Source of the DNA: Paraglaciecola sp. L3A3
Lineage (GTDB): Bacteria; Pseudomonadota; Gammaproteobacteria; Enterobacterales; Alteromonadaceae
NCBI RefSeq assembly: GCF_009796765.1
Contig: NZ_CP047023.1
Coordinates: 5,005,501 to 5,069,500 of the forward strand
Length of the DNA: 64,000 nucleotides
Reading direction: 5' to 3'
This document shows, one piece after another, positions 18,266 to 27,184 of the stretch. Position 1 is the first letter of the stretch; each line of letters opens with the position of its first letter. The position numbers and the translations under genes are program-made. The notes below the pieces were generated by a model that made no database searches, was not told the DNA's origin, and saw nothing but the letters and a program-made list of their open reading frames with translations.

Positions 18266-19165
18266 ATTAACAGCAATCAGAAATTCGCCATCGAGCAGAA
18301 AAACGACCATTTTATTGGTCGTTTTTCTGCTATGGCCAGTCCATGCGAAATCTTAATTGAATCAACAAATCTTCAATTAGCGACCGATTTAACCTCTATT
18401 GCTTATACCGAATGTCAAAGAATCGAACAAAAGTATAGTCGCTACCGTAGCGGTAACTTAATGGATCAAATCAATAACAGTCACGGCCAAGCCGTAAAAA
18501 TCGATGACGAAACATATAGATTATTAGAGTTTGCCAATACTTGTTATGTGATCAGTGAAGGTTTGTTTGATATTAGCTCAGGAGTTTTACGCAAAGCATG
18601 GAAATTTGATGGTTCAGATAAACTAGCAACAGCTGCAGGGGTACAAGAGTTATTGCCCTATATAGGCTGGCAAAAAGTAAAATATGATCAGTCGTCAATC
18701 ACCCTTATCCAAGGTATGCAGCTAGATTTTGGTGGTATAGGCAAAGAGTATGCTGTAGATAACGTGGCAAAACTTTGTACTCAATATGCCCCAGCAGTTT
18801 CTGTTCTGGTAAATTTTGGTGGCGATATTCAGATCACTCAACCAAGACAAAACCAACAAGCTTGGTTAATTGGCATTGAAAGTTTTGCATCAGAACAAAA
18901 AGCCCAAAAAGTACTAAGTATATATCAGGGAGGTTTAGCCACCAGCGGCGATGCAAAACGATACTTATTAAAAGATGGGCTCCGCTACGGGCATATACTC
19001 AACCCCAAAACTGGTTATCCCATCGAACATGCCGCTCGCTCGGTCACAGTAGCAACAACACATTGTATTCAAGCTGGGTTATTAGCCACCTTAGCCTTGT
19101 TGCAAGGCCCGAATGCCGAACAGTTTTTACAACAACAAGCAGTAAAACACTGGTGTTATAGATAA
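18266..19165 (+). CDS. apbE: FAD:protein FMN transferase (ApbE)
   Basis: ApbE moves FMN from FAD to a Thr of partner proteins. Family motifs: AMASPCEI near the start, FDISSGVL, LDFGGIGKEYAVD, LVNFGGDI and the metal/substrate loop HILNPKTGYPIE. The first ATG is at 18332, but it lies inside a conserved motif and has no ribosome binding site. The same frame is open upstream without a stop (reading HFIGRFSAMASPC, as in homologues) and a good site AAGGA precedes an ATT codon at 18266. I therefore extend it to 18266; the true start is uncertain. No secretion signal. It completes the TlpA-DUF4266-DUF3570-ApbE cluster. Confidence 0.82.
   Translation: MNSNQKFAIEQKNDHFIGRFSAMASPCEILIESTNLQLATDLTSIAYTECQRIEQKYSRYRSGNLMDQINNSHGQAVKIDDETYRLLEFANTCYVISEGLFDISSGVLRKAWKFDGSDKLATAAGVQELLPYIGWQKVKYDQSSITLIQGMQLDFGGIGKEYAVDNVAKLCTQYAPAVSVLVNFGGDIQITQPRQNQQAWLIGIESFASEQKAQKVLSIYQGGLATSGDAKRYLLKDGLRYGHILNPKTGYPIEHAARSVTVATTHCIQAGLLATLALLQGPNAEQFLQQQAVKHWCYR
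18295..18330 (+). repeat. Perfect 15-bp hairpin at the apbE start
   Basis: Arms GCAGAAAAACGACCA (18295-18309) and its exact complement (18316-18330) with a six-base loop, ending one base before the first ATG of apbE. It has no T run after it, so it is not a standard terminator. If translation starts upstream, the hairpin is coding; if it starts at 18332, it would sit in the initiation region. Either way it could affect apbE translation. Confidence 0.6.
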
Positions 19166-19404
19166 GTACTGTAATTGTTCTTTGCCGTTAACGATAATCG
19201 TTGAATTTAATCTTATCTTTTAACTGCTTTATTCTGCAACACGCTGCCGTATTCTGCTTTTATTGCTTTTCTCTGTGTAGTGCAGCCTCTGTGATCGGCT
19301 TTTGATTTTAATAATGTTAAGGCTCTTCTCTGTGTAACTCTGTGACAAATTCTTATGCTTTAAGCTCGAATTCCGTGGCTTTTTACTGCTGCCGCATCCT
19401 GCTC

Positions 19405-19680
19405 TTAACTACGATACAACGTTTTGATTAAATGAAAGCCGAACTGAGTTTTGATTGGCCCATGTACCTTCAGAATTTCTTTCTTAAACACCACGTTATC
19501 AAACGCTTTTACCATTTTTCCTGGGCCAAATTCACCTAAGTCTCCGCCTTTTTTGCCTGACGGACAAATAGAATATTTTTTGGCTAATTGCTGAAAATTT
19601 CCACCTTTATCTAGTTGGGCTTTTATTTTTTCAGCTTCTTCTTTAGATTTGACTAAAATGTGGCAAGCGCATGCTTTCAT
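19405..19680 (-). CDS. ppiC: Peptidyl-prolyl isomerase, parvulin type (PpiC)
   Basis: About 91 residues from ATG 19680; a start at 19710 would add an unlikely basic extension overlapping the gene before. The whole protein is one parvulin domain: ACHILVKS, FQQLAKKYSICPS, GGDLGEFGPGKMVKAFD and QFGFHLIKT, the standard set. No signal peptide, so cytosolic, catalysing cis-trans isomerisation at proline bonds. It matches E. coli PpiC (93 residues) in length. It is the last gene behind the iron-permease operon on the same strand. Confidence 0.92.
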   Translation of the reverse strand: MKACACHILVKSKEEAEKIKAQLDKGGNFQQLAKKYSICPSGKKGGDLGEFGPGKMVKAFDNVVFKKEILKVHGPIKTQFGFHLIKTLYRS

Positions 19681-19699
19681 GATTATTTTTGCTCTGTGT

Positions 19700-20407
19700 T
19701 TAAAACTCATATTCTAACGCAAATCTCAAAGTATGATCTTTTGCATCACCATTTAATCCAGCAATAAATGCCATTTCCCATTTTAATTGTTTTTGCCCTT
19801 GGTATCTTTGAATACCCATAAAAGCGGGGCCAATACCGACAAAATCTTCACCTGTATAAACCTCTATGGCGGGCTGAAAAGCAGGAGTGTATCGATAGCG
19901 ATATTTTAATCTAAACTCAGTTTCAAATTCATCTTGAATATTTTTACCCCACTCATAAACAAGTAAGGCATTGAGAGTTAAGCTGGTACGAGTAAATTCT
20001 TTTTCGAATAAGACTCCAGTCGTTAATTCAAAATTATCACTACCTTGCTCTTTGGCAATTTCCAATAAAGTCCCCCAATCAGCCCATAACTCTCCTTGAT
20101 CGGTCAACATCCAGCGGGCTTCTATCTCATAACCATGTAAGCCAAAATCACCTACTTCATCCCGCTCACCCACAATATAACCTTCAATTGTTAGATATTC
20201 TGACAAGGCATGGCCGTAAGCAAACTTCTGCATTAATACATTGCCATCATCATTTTGCCTAGAGGTGAAACGCCATTCCAATTCACGCTCATTTGCCAAT
20301 ACATAAGGGTGATAAACTTTATCGACAGGGGTCCCGTCCGCCCAACTTACTGACATATTGATATAAATTAAGACCAAGAGAGTTGCCAAGTGGTAAACAG
20401 TTTTCAT
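19700..20407 (-). CDS. Outer-membrane beta-barrel-like protein, unknown
   Basis: 235 residues with a signal peptide (LATLLVLIYINMSVSWA). The mature part alternates charged and aromatic residues in strand-like runs and ends in Phe (LRFALEYEF), typical of small outer-membrane barrels. No family name is certain. It overlaps the FTR1-like permease gene by 4 bases, so it belongs to the same operon and may help ferrous or copper ions or a carrier across the outer membrane. That role is inference from context. Confidence 0.65.
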   Translation of the reverse strand: MKTVYHLATLLVLIYINMSVSWADGTPVDKVYHPYVLANERELEWRFTSRQNDDGNVLMQKFAYGHALSEYLTIEGYIVGERDEVGDFGLHGYEIEARWMLTDQGELWADWGTLLEIAKEQGSDNFELTTGVLFEKEFTRTSLTLNALLVYEWGKNIQDEFETEFRLKYRYRYTPAFQPAIEVYTGEDFVGIGPAFMGIQRYQGQKQLKWEMAFIAGLNGDAKDHTLRFALEYEF

Positions 20408-21165
20408 CGTTTTCTACCTTGCTTGGTTGAGAAAAAATACATAGATAAGGCTATGCATAAAGTGAAGATATACACTACGAGTTGATTGAATGAAGGTGTC
20501 GCTTGATAACCAAACAGCGCGTTAAAAAGCTGCCCAAATTCTGATTGATTAGAAAGTATATTTTGGCTATTCCAAACTACGGCAGAACCGTCAATCACAT
20601 CGACCTGTACCAAAAGTGGTAAAGAGTTTGTAAATTGACCTATTGTGTATATCAAAATAAACAAAAGGCTGACTCTTTGGTTAAATTTACTGTCTAGCCA
20701 GCTAGTCACAAAATAAATTAAAATCATTAAACTAAGGCAGATCCCCAATCCCAAGAAAAGCCCTAACAACATAGGTTGTAGAGCATCTATCTGCCTAAAA
20801 TAACCAGAAAAATATACAGTGAAATTTGCCCCCTTGCTAGCCAGTGTCAGTACCAACATACAAGTTGCAGTTAACAACAAAAATCGTTTATTTCTTTGTT
20901 TTTTAACTAATTGGTAGCCCAAATACAAGGCTAAACAGTAGTTGGTAAAATGCATAAATACCATTAACAACTCAGTGCCACTACCATCAAACCAATTACC
21001 AATAAAATTAAGTTGCCCCACTAGTAGTACTGTTGTTATTAAGCCAAGCAAAATGGAGCTAGGCAACCAAACACGATTAAATGCTAGTTGGGTCCACAAC
21101 AAGCTGATTAAAACAAAAATTGGCAATGCGTCTCGCAACAATAAGATTACCGTGTTAATTAACAT
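20404..21165 (-). CDS. Divergent FTR1-family iron permease
   Basis: 253 residues with about seven membrane segments. The C-terminal half matches FTR1/FtrC/EfeU permeases: VVWNSQNILSNQSEFGQLF, then NALFGYQATPSFNQLVVYI. The expected iron-binding REXXE in the first segment reads RDALP (LLLRDALPIFVLIS), so the catalytic glutamates are not conserved. It may therefore transport iron differently, or serve as a partner subunit. Gene overlaps with the cupredoxin upstream (11 bases) and the barrel protein downstream (4 bases) make a tight operon resembling FtrBC. Confidence 0.75.
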   Translation of the reverse strand: MLINTVILLLRDALPIFVLISLLWTQLAFNRVWLPSSILLGLITTVLLVGQLNFIGNWFDGSGTELLMVFMHFTNYCLALYLGYQLVKKQRNKRFLLLTATCMLVLTLASKGANFTVYFSGYFRQIDALQPMLLGLFLGLGICLSLMILIYFVTSWLDSKFNQRVSLLFILIYTIGQFTNSLPLLVQVDVIDGSAVVWNSQNILSNQSEFGQLFNALFGYQATPSFNQLVVYIFTLCIALSMYFFSTKQGRKR

Positions 21166-21514
21166 TCGGCTCTCCTTGCTTCTGCTTCACTACTATTACT
21201 TTACCTTGCGCTGAATTGGGGTTGTACTCACCAAAAAAGTCATAAATACCGGGTTTTAAAGGACCTATATAAATAAATGACTGCTTATTGGGGAACAAAA
21301 CTTTTTCGCGGTTTAAAGAAAAACTATCAAATTCCTCGGGGGTGTCATCCATGTTTTGAATAATTAATTTTACTTTTTGCCCTGCGGGGATTTCAATTTT
21401 AGACGGATAAAACAAATGGCCTTTTAACTGAATTTTGTATTCAGCGGTGGCAGCGAAGAGCTCATCACACGCAACCGAATTAACCAGTAAAATTAACACT
21501 AATAGTCTAAGCAT
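21155..21514 (-). CDS. Periplasmic cupredoxin-like protein (FtrB/EfeO type)
   Basis: About 119 residues from ATG 21514; the frame extends to 21571 but the signal peptide MLRLLVLILLVNSVACDELFA starts here. The mature part is one cupredoxin fold with the pattern of FtrB/EfeO domains: FYPSKIEIPAGQKV, EEFDSFSLNREKV and GPLKPGIYDFFGEYNP. In ferrous-iron uptake systems such proteins oxidise or hand over iron to an FTR1 permease, which is the next gene. It overlaps the kinase stop by about 8 bases. Copper ligands cannot be fixed by eye. Confidence 0.78.
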   Translation of the reverse strand: MLRLLVLILLVNSVACDELFAATAEYKIQLKGHLFYPSKIEIPAGQKVKLIIQNMDDTPEEFDSFSLNREKVLFPNKQSFIYIGPLKPGIYDFFGEYNPNSAQGKVIVVKQKQGEPNVN

Positions 21515-22847
21515 GGCTAATACTCTTGTTCGACAGGCTGCTCTGAAAAAACAGTGAAATTGATAAGCCACCTAATGCGGTAGATTTGGTTAGCTTAAAT
21601 TTAGCATTGTGCAGGTGAGCAATATGTTTCGATATCGCTAACCCCAAGCCACAGCCAGGTTCAGTACTAGTATGTCGATCGCCACCCACACGATAAAAGC
21701 GTTCAAATATTCGCTCATATTCTTGTTCTGCTATTCCAGGCCCAGAGTCCTCTACAGTTAAGATTATTTGCTCTGACATTTGCAACAAATTGACTGATAT
21801 TTTTGCTGCGACAGGAGAATATTTACTGGCATTGGCAATAAGGTTTTGTAATAAAACCCCCAAAGAGAATTCATCGCCCAATATCGAAATGTCTTTGCCT
21901 TTAAATTCAATATCTTGCTGTTTCTCTGCAATTTGAGGATAGATCCTCGCAATAGTATTTTGACATAAGGTTTTCAAATTGAGTTCAGTAAAACTAACTC
22001 GATACTGGTCTGGATTAGTACGATTGAGTAGCAGAATTTGCTCCACCACATGGCCCATACGTTCAATACCATTTTCTAGGTCGACTAAATTTGTAGAAGC
22101 AAAGTCCTCTGTAGCAAGTTCATGTTTTAAGTTGTGGATATTAATTTTCAGTACGCTTAAGGGGGTTCTAAGTTCGTGGGCCGCATCAGAAGCAAACCTT
22201 TTTTCTCTGATAAAAGCAGCATCTAGCCTTTTGAATAGCTGATTAAGAGTATGCAATACAGGCTTTAATTCTTTAACGTCTTGACTAAGTTCAACTGCAG
22301 TTAAATCATTTACTTTTTTTGATTGCAAGTCTTTCGAAAGGTGTCTAAGTGGACTTAACCCTGAATGAATAATGAAATAGATAGCGATGGCCAATAGAGG
22401 TATAGATAAAATTAATGGGGTGACAGCCGCTAAAATCATCTCTTCGGCTAATTCAAAACGTCTATTTAATGGTTGCGCAACTATCACCCATCGTTCGGAT
22501 TGGGGGAAATATTGCGTATAGGTGCGCCAACGTTGGGATAAGAAGTTATTTTCGGAGTAACCATTTTCACGTTCTGCAATGGTTGCGGTTAAAACCAGAT
22601 TTGAGCTCACTATTAATTGATCATTTTGCCAAATTTGATAAATCAATGTTGGGTCGGAATATTCATTCGAAAGATCTTGAATGACAGAGCTTTGGGTTGA
22701 GAAAACACGAGCCAATGAAGTCAGTTCATTATCAAAAATAACCCCAGCTTTTACCATACTGCTGCGATAACCTTGTAAGGCAGCAAAAAATGTAACCAAA
22801 GTGATTACAGATAATAAAATTAAGGTGAGATAACGACGAATTGACAA
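21507..22847 (-). CDS. Sensor histidine kinase (QseC/PmrB-like)
   Basis: 446 residues. Transmembrane segments at about 7-25 and 138-161 flank a ~110-residue periplasmic sensor; HAMP-like linker; H224 in SDAAHELRTPLS; ATPase with N box LLQNLIANASKYS, DSGPGIAEQ and GCGLGLAISKHIA. Architecture and length match QseC/PmrB-type kinases that pair with OmpR-type regulators. The regulator gene ends 3 bases upstream and the cupredoxin/FTR1 genes follow with overlap, so this pair most likely senses a metal or membrane condition and controls the operon. The signal is not visible. Confidence 0.9.
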   Translation of the reverse strand: MSIRRYLTLILLSVITLVTFFAALQGYRSSMVKAGVIFDNELTSLARVFSTQSSVIQDLSNEYSDPTLIYQIWQNDQLIVSSNLVLTATIAERENGYSENNFLSQRWRTYTQYFPQSERWVIVAQPLNRRFELAEEMILAAVTPLILSIPLLAIAIYFIIHSGLSPLRHLSKDLQSKKVNDLTAVELSQDVKELKPVLHTLNQLFKRLDAAFIREKRFASDAAHELRTPLSVLKINIHNLKHELATEDFASTNLVDLENGIERMGHVVEQILLLNRTNPDQYRVSFTELNLKTLCQNTIARIYPQIAEKQQDIEFKGKDISILGDEFSLGVLLQNLIANASKYSPVAAKISVNLLQMSEQIILTVEDSGPGIAEQEYERIFERFYRVGGDRHTSTEPGCGLGLAISKHIAHLHNAKFKLTKSTALGGLSISLFFQSSLSNKSISHA

Positions 22848-22850
22848 GTC

Positions 22851-23513
22851 TTAAACGCCTTTGGAGACACTGTAACCTACGCCTCTAATTGTTTTGATAA
22901 AGTCTGCAGGTAATTTTTTTCGTAAATGGTGAATATGCACCTCAACCGCATTACTCGCAACTTCTTCACCCCACTCATAAAGTTTAGACTCTAACTGTTC
23001 TCTAGATTGGATTCTGCCTGCTTGCTCCATAAGTATTCTTAGCAACATGAATTCTTTACGAGATAAATCTATTTTGTTCTTGTCGACAGTTAGTTCGTGT
23101 GCAGCTAAATCAAGGGATACATTGCTAATTGTGACCATAGAAGTAGTCGCTGTTCCGAGACGCCTTTCTATTACTCGTAACCTCGCAATCAGTTCGTTCA
23201 CATCAAAAGGTTTACACAAGTAGTCATCAGCTCCTTGGTCTAAACCTTTGATTTTATCATCTACCGTATCCCTTGCAGTCAAGATAAGTACAGGTAAAGA
23301 TGGTGATACTTTTCGAATTCTTTTTAGTAAATCTAAACCGTCCATGTCTGGTAGACCTAAATCTAAAATTAACATGTTGCATTGATTAGTTTGCACACTT
23401 AACAAAGCAGATTTTGCAGTGCTCACATGATTGGCTGTAAAACCTTCTTTCCTAAGAGATTGATGTAAACCTTTAGCTAATTGAGCATCATCTTCTACTA
23501 ATAAAATGCGCAT
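22851..23513 (-). CDS. OmpR-family response regulator
   Basis: 220 residues. Receiver with E7-D8-D9 (LLVEDDAQ), phosphoacceptor D51 (LILDLGLPDMDGLDLL), T in LILTARD and K in LCKPFDVNEL. The winged-helix output domain ends in NAVEVHIHHLRKKL and IKTIRGVGYSV. Close in design to QseB/PmrA. It heads the operon regulator-kinase-cupredoxin-permease-barrel-ppiC on the minus strand; only 44 bases separate it from fxsA, so a promoter must lie in that gap or within fxsA. Confidence 0.92.
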   Translation of the reverse strand: MRILLVEDDAQLAKGLHQSLRKEGFTANHVSTAKSALLSVQTNQCNMLILDLGLPDMDGLDLLKRIRKVSPSLPVLILTARDTVDDKIKGLDQGADDYLCKPFDVNELIARLRVIERRLGTATTSMVTISNVSLDLAAHELTVDKNKIDLSRKEFMLLRILMEQAGRIQSREQLESKLYEWGEEVASNAVEVHIHHLRKKLPADFIKTIRGVGYSVSKGV

Positions 23514-23557
23514 TTGACAGTTTAAACCTAATTGGAGACATGATTGATAACAACAGT

Positions 23558-24079
23558 TTAATCTGGTTTTCTTAAAGTAGGCTTAATTTTTTCGTCTTTA
23601 TCTTCATCTTTATCGACAAATTCACCTTCGATTATTTCACCAGACTGTTCTTCTTTTTTTTGTTGAAAATCATATTGAGAGTGGCTTTGTTGAGTAAACT
23701 CACCTTGAAATGATTGATTAACCATGCTTACCGACATGTGTTTAAGTATATTTTTTGCAATCAGTGGACGTGTCATCGGAAGACTTAACAAAAAGCCAAG
23801 ACCGTCTGTTATAAAACCGGGAGTGACTAACAACACACCAGCAATAACCAACAGTAAACCCTCAGCCATTTCTTGTCCTGGCATCTGTCCAACTTGCATT
23901 TTTTGTTGAGCTTGAGCCAGTGTAGCTAAACCTTCCTGGCGGACTAAGCGTGCGCCAAAAAATGCAGTAAGCACGACAATTGCCACTGTATACCAACCAC
24001 CAATTTGATCACTCACATTGATTAGCAGGGCTATTTCCAGAATGGGTAATATCACGAATAAAACAAATAACTTTGCCAC
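23558..24079 (-). CDS. fxsA: FxsA family membrane protein
   Basis: 173 residues. Three to four membrane segments in the first 110 residues (LFVLFVILPILEIALLI, YTVAIVVLTAFFGARLV, GLLLVIAGVLLVTPGFITD) and a hydrophilic, acidic tail. The QEG and TPGFITDGLG words are family hallmarks. In E. coli FxsA overproduction relieves exclusion of phage T7 by the F-plasmid PifA protein; its normal role is unclear. In many relatives it neighbours groES or dsbD; here dsbD lies on the other side of a 313-base divergent region. Confidence 0.93.
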   Translation of the reverse strand: MAKLFVLFVILPILEIALLINVSDQIGGWYTVAIVVLTAFFGARLVRQEGLATLAQAQQKMQVGQMPGQEMAEGLLLVIAGVLLVTPGFITDGLGFLLSLPMTRPLIAKNILKHMSVSMVNQSFQGEFTQQSHSQYDFQQKKEEQSGEIIEGEFVDKDEDKDEKIKPTLRKPD

Positions 24080-24392
24080 TGAAACCTCGAATAAAATATG
24101 TATTGTAATGATATTGGTCGTTAATCTTTAATAACCAAGGTTAGCATTGTTACAGAGTGTTGCTTGGCTTGTCTAATTTAATCAAGCTTATGGCATACTG
24201 CTTGTTGAAAGTTAGAATGAAGTTTACGGGTCTTAATATTTTGTTAAGCTTACCTGTTTAAAATGGGTAATCAAGTTTAGCCACAAGCTAGGTCTGTTAA
24301 TCAATACTGCGCTTTATATAGCGTTTTAGATCGAACAAAATTTATAACACAAAGGCCAACAGTCCCTAACACTAATATGAGAAATACAGTAG
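24080..24392. other. Divergent promoter region fxsA / dsbD
   Basis: 313 bases without a gene between fxsA (minus) and dsbD (plus). It must hold promoters for both. I could not fix -35/-10 boxes with confidence, and saw no riboswitch or strong hairpin. The bases directly before dsbD lack a strong ribosome binding site. Confidence 0.4.
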
Positions 24393-26195
24393 ATGAAATT
24401 TAGTCGCCATTTTTTTACCCTCTTTATTGCTTTTTGTTTGTTGCCATTTTTCAGTTTGGCTCAAACAAACGAGCCCTTAGCTGATTTATTTTCTGATGAG
24501 CCAGAATTTTTAAAAGTTGAACAAGCATTCGAGTTTGATTTTAAACAAGAAGGCGACAAGTTAACCTTAAGTTGGGATATTGCTGATGGTTACTATTTAT
24601 ATAAAAAGCAATTTAAAGCTGTGGTCAAAAATGCTGACTTGTCTGAGCCGACATACCCCAAAGCAGAACAAATCGAGGATGAATATTTTGGCTTGTCAGA
24701 TATTTTTCGTAAGCGAGTAGATATTGAATATTCTATTATTTCAGCGCAAGACAATGGTTTAGTTAAAATCCGTTTCCAAGGTTGTGCTGACGCAGGTCTT
24801 TGTTATCAACCTATCATTAAAGAAGTGTTTCTCAATCCAGTTACCACAACAGCTTCCAGACAAACAGCTAACTCGTATGAAACAGCCCCCACTGATAAGC
24901 CACCCCAAGCCCAGCAATTTGAGTTAGCCAGCCTACTGTCTAGTGAACAAAGTTTACCATGGACATTATTGTTATTTTTAGGCTTAGGCATAGGTTTAGC
25001 TTTTACTCCTTGTGTATTCCCTATGTACCCTATTTTATCGGGCATTGTTATTGGTCAAGGTAAGTCGATTAGTACCTCAAGAGCATTTACTTTGTCTTTT
25101 GTGTACGTACAAGGCATGGCCATAACTTATTCACTGCTAGGGCTAATAGTGGCTTCGGCAGGCGTGCAATTTCAGGCCAGTTTGCAACACCCGGCTATTT
25201 TGATTGGTTTAATTGTGATTTTTGTTTTGTTGGCGATAGTGATGTTTGGTGCCTATGAATTACAATTACCGAGCTCATGGCAAGAAAAATTAAACGCTAT
25301 GAGTAACAAACAAACTAGCGGTAGTTATTTGGGAGTATTAGTGATGGGGGCGATTTCGGGCTTAGTTGCTTCGCCTTGCACTACTGCACCGCTCACCGGA
25401 ATTTTACTTTTTATCGCACAAAGCGGCGATTTAGTTTTAGGCTTCACTGCTTTGTATGCTTTGAGTTTAGGTATGGGGATCCCGCTCATTCTGTTTGGTA
25501 TAACGGGAGGTAAGTTATTACCTAAAGCAGGTAATTGGATGAACATAGTTAAAGTGACCTTTGGTTTTATGATGTTAGCCGTGGCCATTATGTTTGTTGA
25601 ACGTTTGGTTTCCCATATGGCCACAGATATAGCTTGGAGCCTTTTAGGTTTAGCTACCTTTAGTTATTTTTATGTAATGAATCAAGGCAGCCAAACATCT
25701 TTTTATAAAGGTGTACGAGCACTATTAATTTTTGTAGGTTTATTTGCTTCAGCTGGTTATGGTTATCAAACTATCAGCAGTGTTAGTGCTACTAATGAAC
25801 ATGGCCAAACATCTAAAGCCGACTCGACTCATGTCAGTTTTGTTGAAGTGACCAACTTAGCAGACTTCGAGAAAAAAGTAGCCGAGGCCAATGCCGAGGG
25901 TAAAACTGTGATGATCGATTTATATGCTGATTGGTGTGTAGCTTGTAAGGAGTTTGAAAAATATACTTTTCCTGATCCTGCAGTGGTAAAAGCACTACAA
26001 AATACAGTGCTGTTACAAATTGATTTAACTGATAATACCGATAGTAATTTGGCCTTCCAAGAGCGCTTTTCTGTTTTGGGATTACCTACTATTTTGTTTT
26101 TTGATTTAAATGGCCAAGAAATCCAATCATCAAGGGTGACGGGATACATGCAAGCAAAACCTTTTGCCCAGCATGTAAATAACTTTCTAAATTAA
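24393..26195 (+). CDS. dsbD: Thiol:disulfide interchange protein DsbD
   Basis: 600 residues. Signal peptide, then the periplasmic N-domain with the Cys pair in GCADAGLCYQP, eight membrane segments with the two redox cysteines in FTPCVFPMYPILSG and SPCTTAPLTG, and a C-terminal thioredoxin domain with DWCVACKEFE. DsbD passes electrons from cytoplasmic thioredoxin through the membrane to periplasmic DsbC, DsbG and CcmG. All six conserved cysteines are present. It is separated from convergent upp by a 15-bp hairpin. Confidence 0.96.
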   Translation: MKFSRHFFTLFIAFCLLPFFSLAQTNEPLADLFSDEPEFLKVEQAFEFDFKQEGDKLTLSWDIADGYYLYKKQFKAVVKNADLSEPTYPKAEQIEDEYFGLSDIFRKRVDIEYSIISAQDNGLVKIRFQGCADAGLCYQPIIKEVFLNPVTTTASRQTANSYETAPTDKPPQAQQFELASLLSSEQSLPWTLLLFLGLGIGLAFTPCVFPMYPILSGIVIGQGKSISTSRAFTLSFVYVQGMAITYSLLGLIVASAGVQFQASLQHPAILIGLIVIFVLLAIVMFGAYELQLPSSWQEKLNAMSNKQTSGSYLGVLVMGAISGLVASPCTTAPLTGILLFIAQSGDLVLGFTALYALSLGMGIPLILFGITGGKLLPKAGNWMNIVKVTFGFMMLAVAIMFVERLVSHMATDIAWSLLGLATFSYFYVMNQGSQTSFYKGVRALLIFVGLFASAGYGYQTISSVSATNEHGQTSKADSTHVSFVEVTNLADFEKKVAEANAEGKTVMIDLYADWCVACKEFEKYTFPDPAVVKALQNTVLLQIDLTDNTDSNLAFQERFSVLGLPTILFFDLNGQEIQSSRVTGYMQAKPFAQHVNNFLN

Positions 26196-26213
26196 ATAAC
26201 CCAAATTTAGATT

Positions 26214-26254
26214 TTTACTAGCGGTAGTACTAATTATTCACTACCGCTAGTAAA
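26214..26254. terminator. Hairpin between convergent dsbD and upp
   Basis: A perfect 15-bp stem (TTTACTAGCGGTAGT, 26214-26228, with its complement 26240-26254) and 11-base loop lies midway between the two stop codons. The T run on either strand is short and partly inside the stem, so it is a less than ideal but probable bidirectional terminator. Confidence 0.65.
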
Positions 26255-26262
26255 TGCTGCGA

Positions 26263-26892
26263 TCATTTAGTACCGAATATTTTATCACCCGCATCGCCTA
26301 AACCAGGCAAGATATAACCTTTGTCATTTAACTTTTCATCAATAGCTGCGGTATAAATATCTACATCAGGGTGCGCGGCTTGCACAGCGGCTAATCCTTC
26401 AGGTGCAGCGACTAAAAACAAGCCCATAATTTTTTTACAGCCTTTTTCTTTGAGTAAATCTATAGTGGCGATCAACGTACCACCAGTGGCTAACATAGGG
26501 TCAACAATCAAAGCGGTACGCTGTTTGGTATCTTTTACTACTTTATCGAAATAGGCCACGGGTTGCAGTGTTTCTTCGTCTCGATATAAGCCAACCACAC
26601 TGATTTTTGCGTTTGGGATCAATCTGAGTACACCATCTAACATACCCAAGCCAGCACGCAAAATAGGCACAACAGTAATCTTTTTGCCCTTTATTTTTTG
26701 TGTGTTAAGCATTTTTCCGTTCCAACTTTCAATCTTCACAGTTTCAGTAGGAAGATCTCGGGTTGCTTCATAAGTCAGTAAGTTGCCCACTTCGCTGGCA
26801 AGTTCTCGGAAGTCTTTACTGCTGATCCCTTTCTCGCGCATTAAGGCTAATTTATGCTGAATTAATGGATGTTCTATTGCGTGAATTGTCAT
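26263..26892 (-). CDS. upp: Uracil phosphoribosyltransferase Upp
   Basis: 209 residues, standard length. It converts uracil and PRPP to UMP in pyrimidine salvage. The PRPP loop [10 protein letters not shown] (about 130-139), [11 protein letters not shown] and the C-terminal uracil-binding [17 protein letters not shown] are diagnostic. Cytosolic. It is monocistronic here, convergent with dsbD and divergent from aroQ across about 290 bases. Confidence 0.97.
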   Translation of the reverse strand: MTIHAIEHPLIQHKLALMREKGISSKDFRELASEVGNLLTYEATRDLPTETVKIESWNGKMLNTQKIKGKKITVVPILRAGLGMLDGVLRLIPNAKISVVGLYRDEETLQPVAYFDKVVKDTKQRTALIVDPMLATGGTLIATIDLLKEKGCKKIMGLFLVAAPEGLAAVQAAHPDVDIYTAAIDEKLNDKGYILPGLGDAGDKIFGTK

Positions 26893-27184
26893 CTAAATAC
26901 TCATTATAACTAGTTGCAGTGTTAACAAGTGTAATCGAAATTTGTTGTCAGGTAGATATCAGATAATAAAATTACTATTTTACTTTACTCAAAATCACAA
27001 TATTTATAAACTTTGCGGTAATCTTCGCTGATTCGACCAGTATTTTGCTGTTAAATTCTGTTTACTCACTATAATGGTTTAATTATTGTATTTTTTGTAC
27101 ATTTACTGTACAAATTACAGCGTAATCACTAAATAGTTACTTGCTGAAGGCAAGTTGGGGCTTTTTTATTAACATGGCAATCTT

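Noticed and set aside
18295..18330. Hairpin as the terminator of DUF3570
   Set aside because: No T run follows it and the reading frame of apbE probably runs through it.
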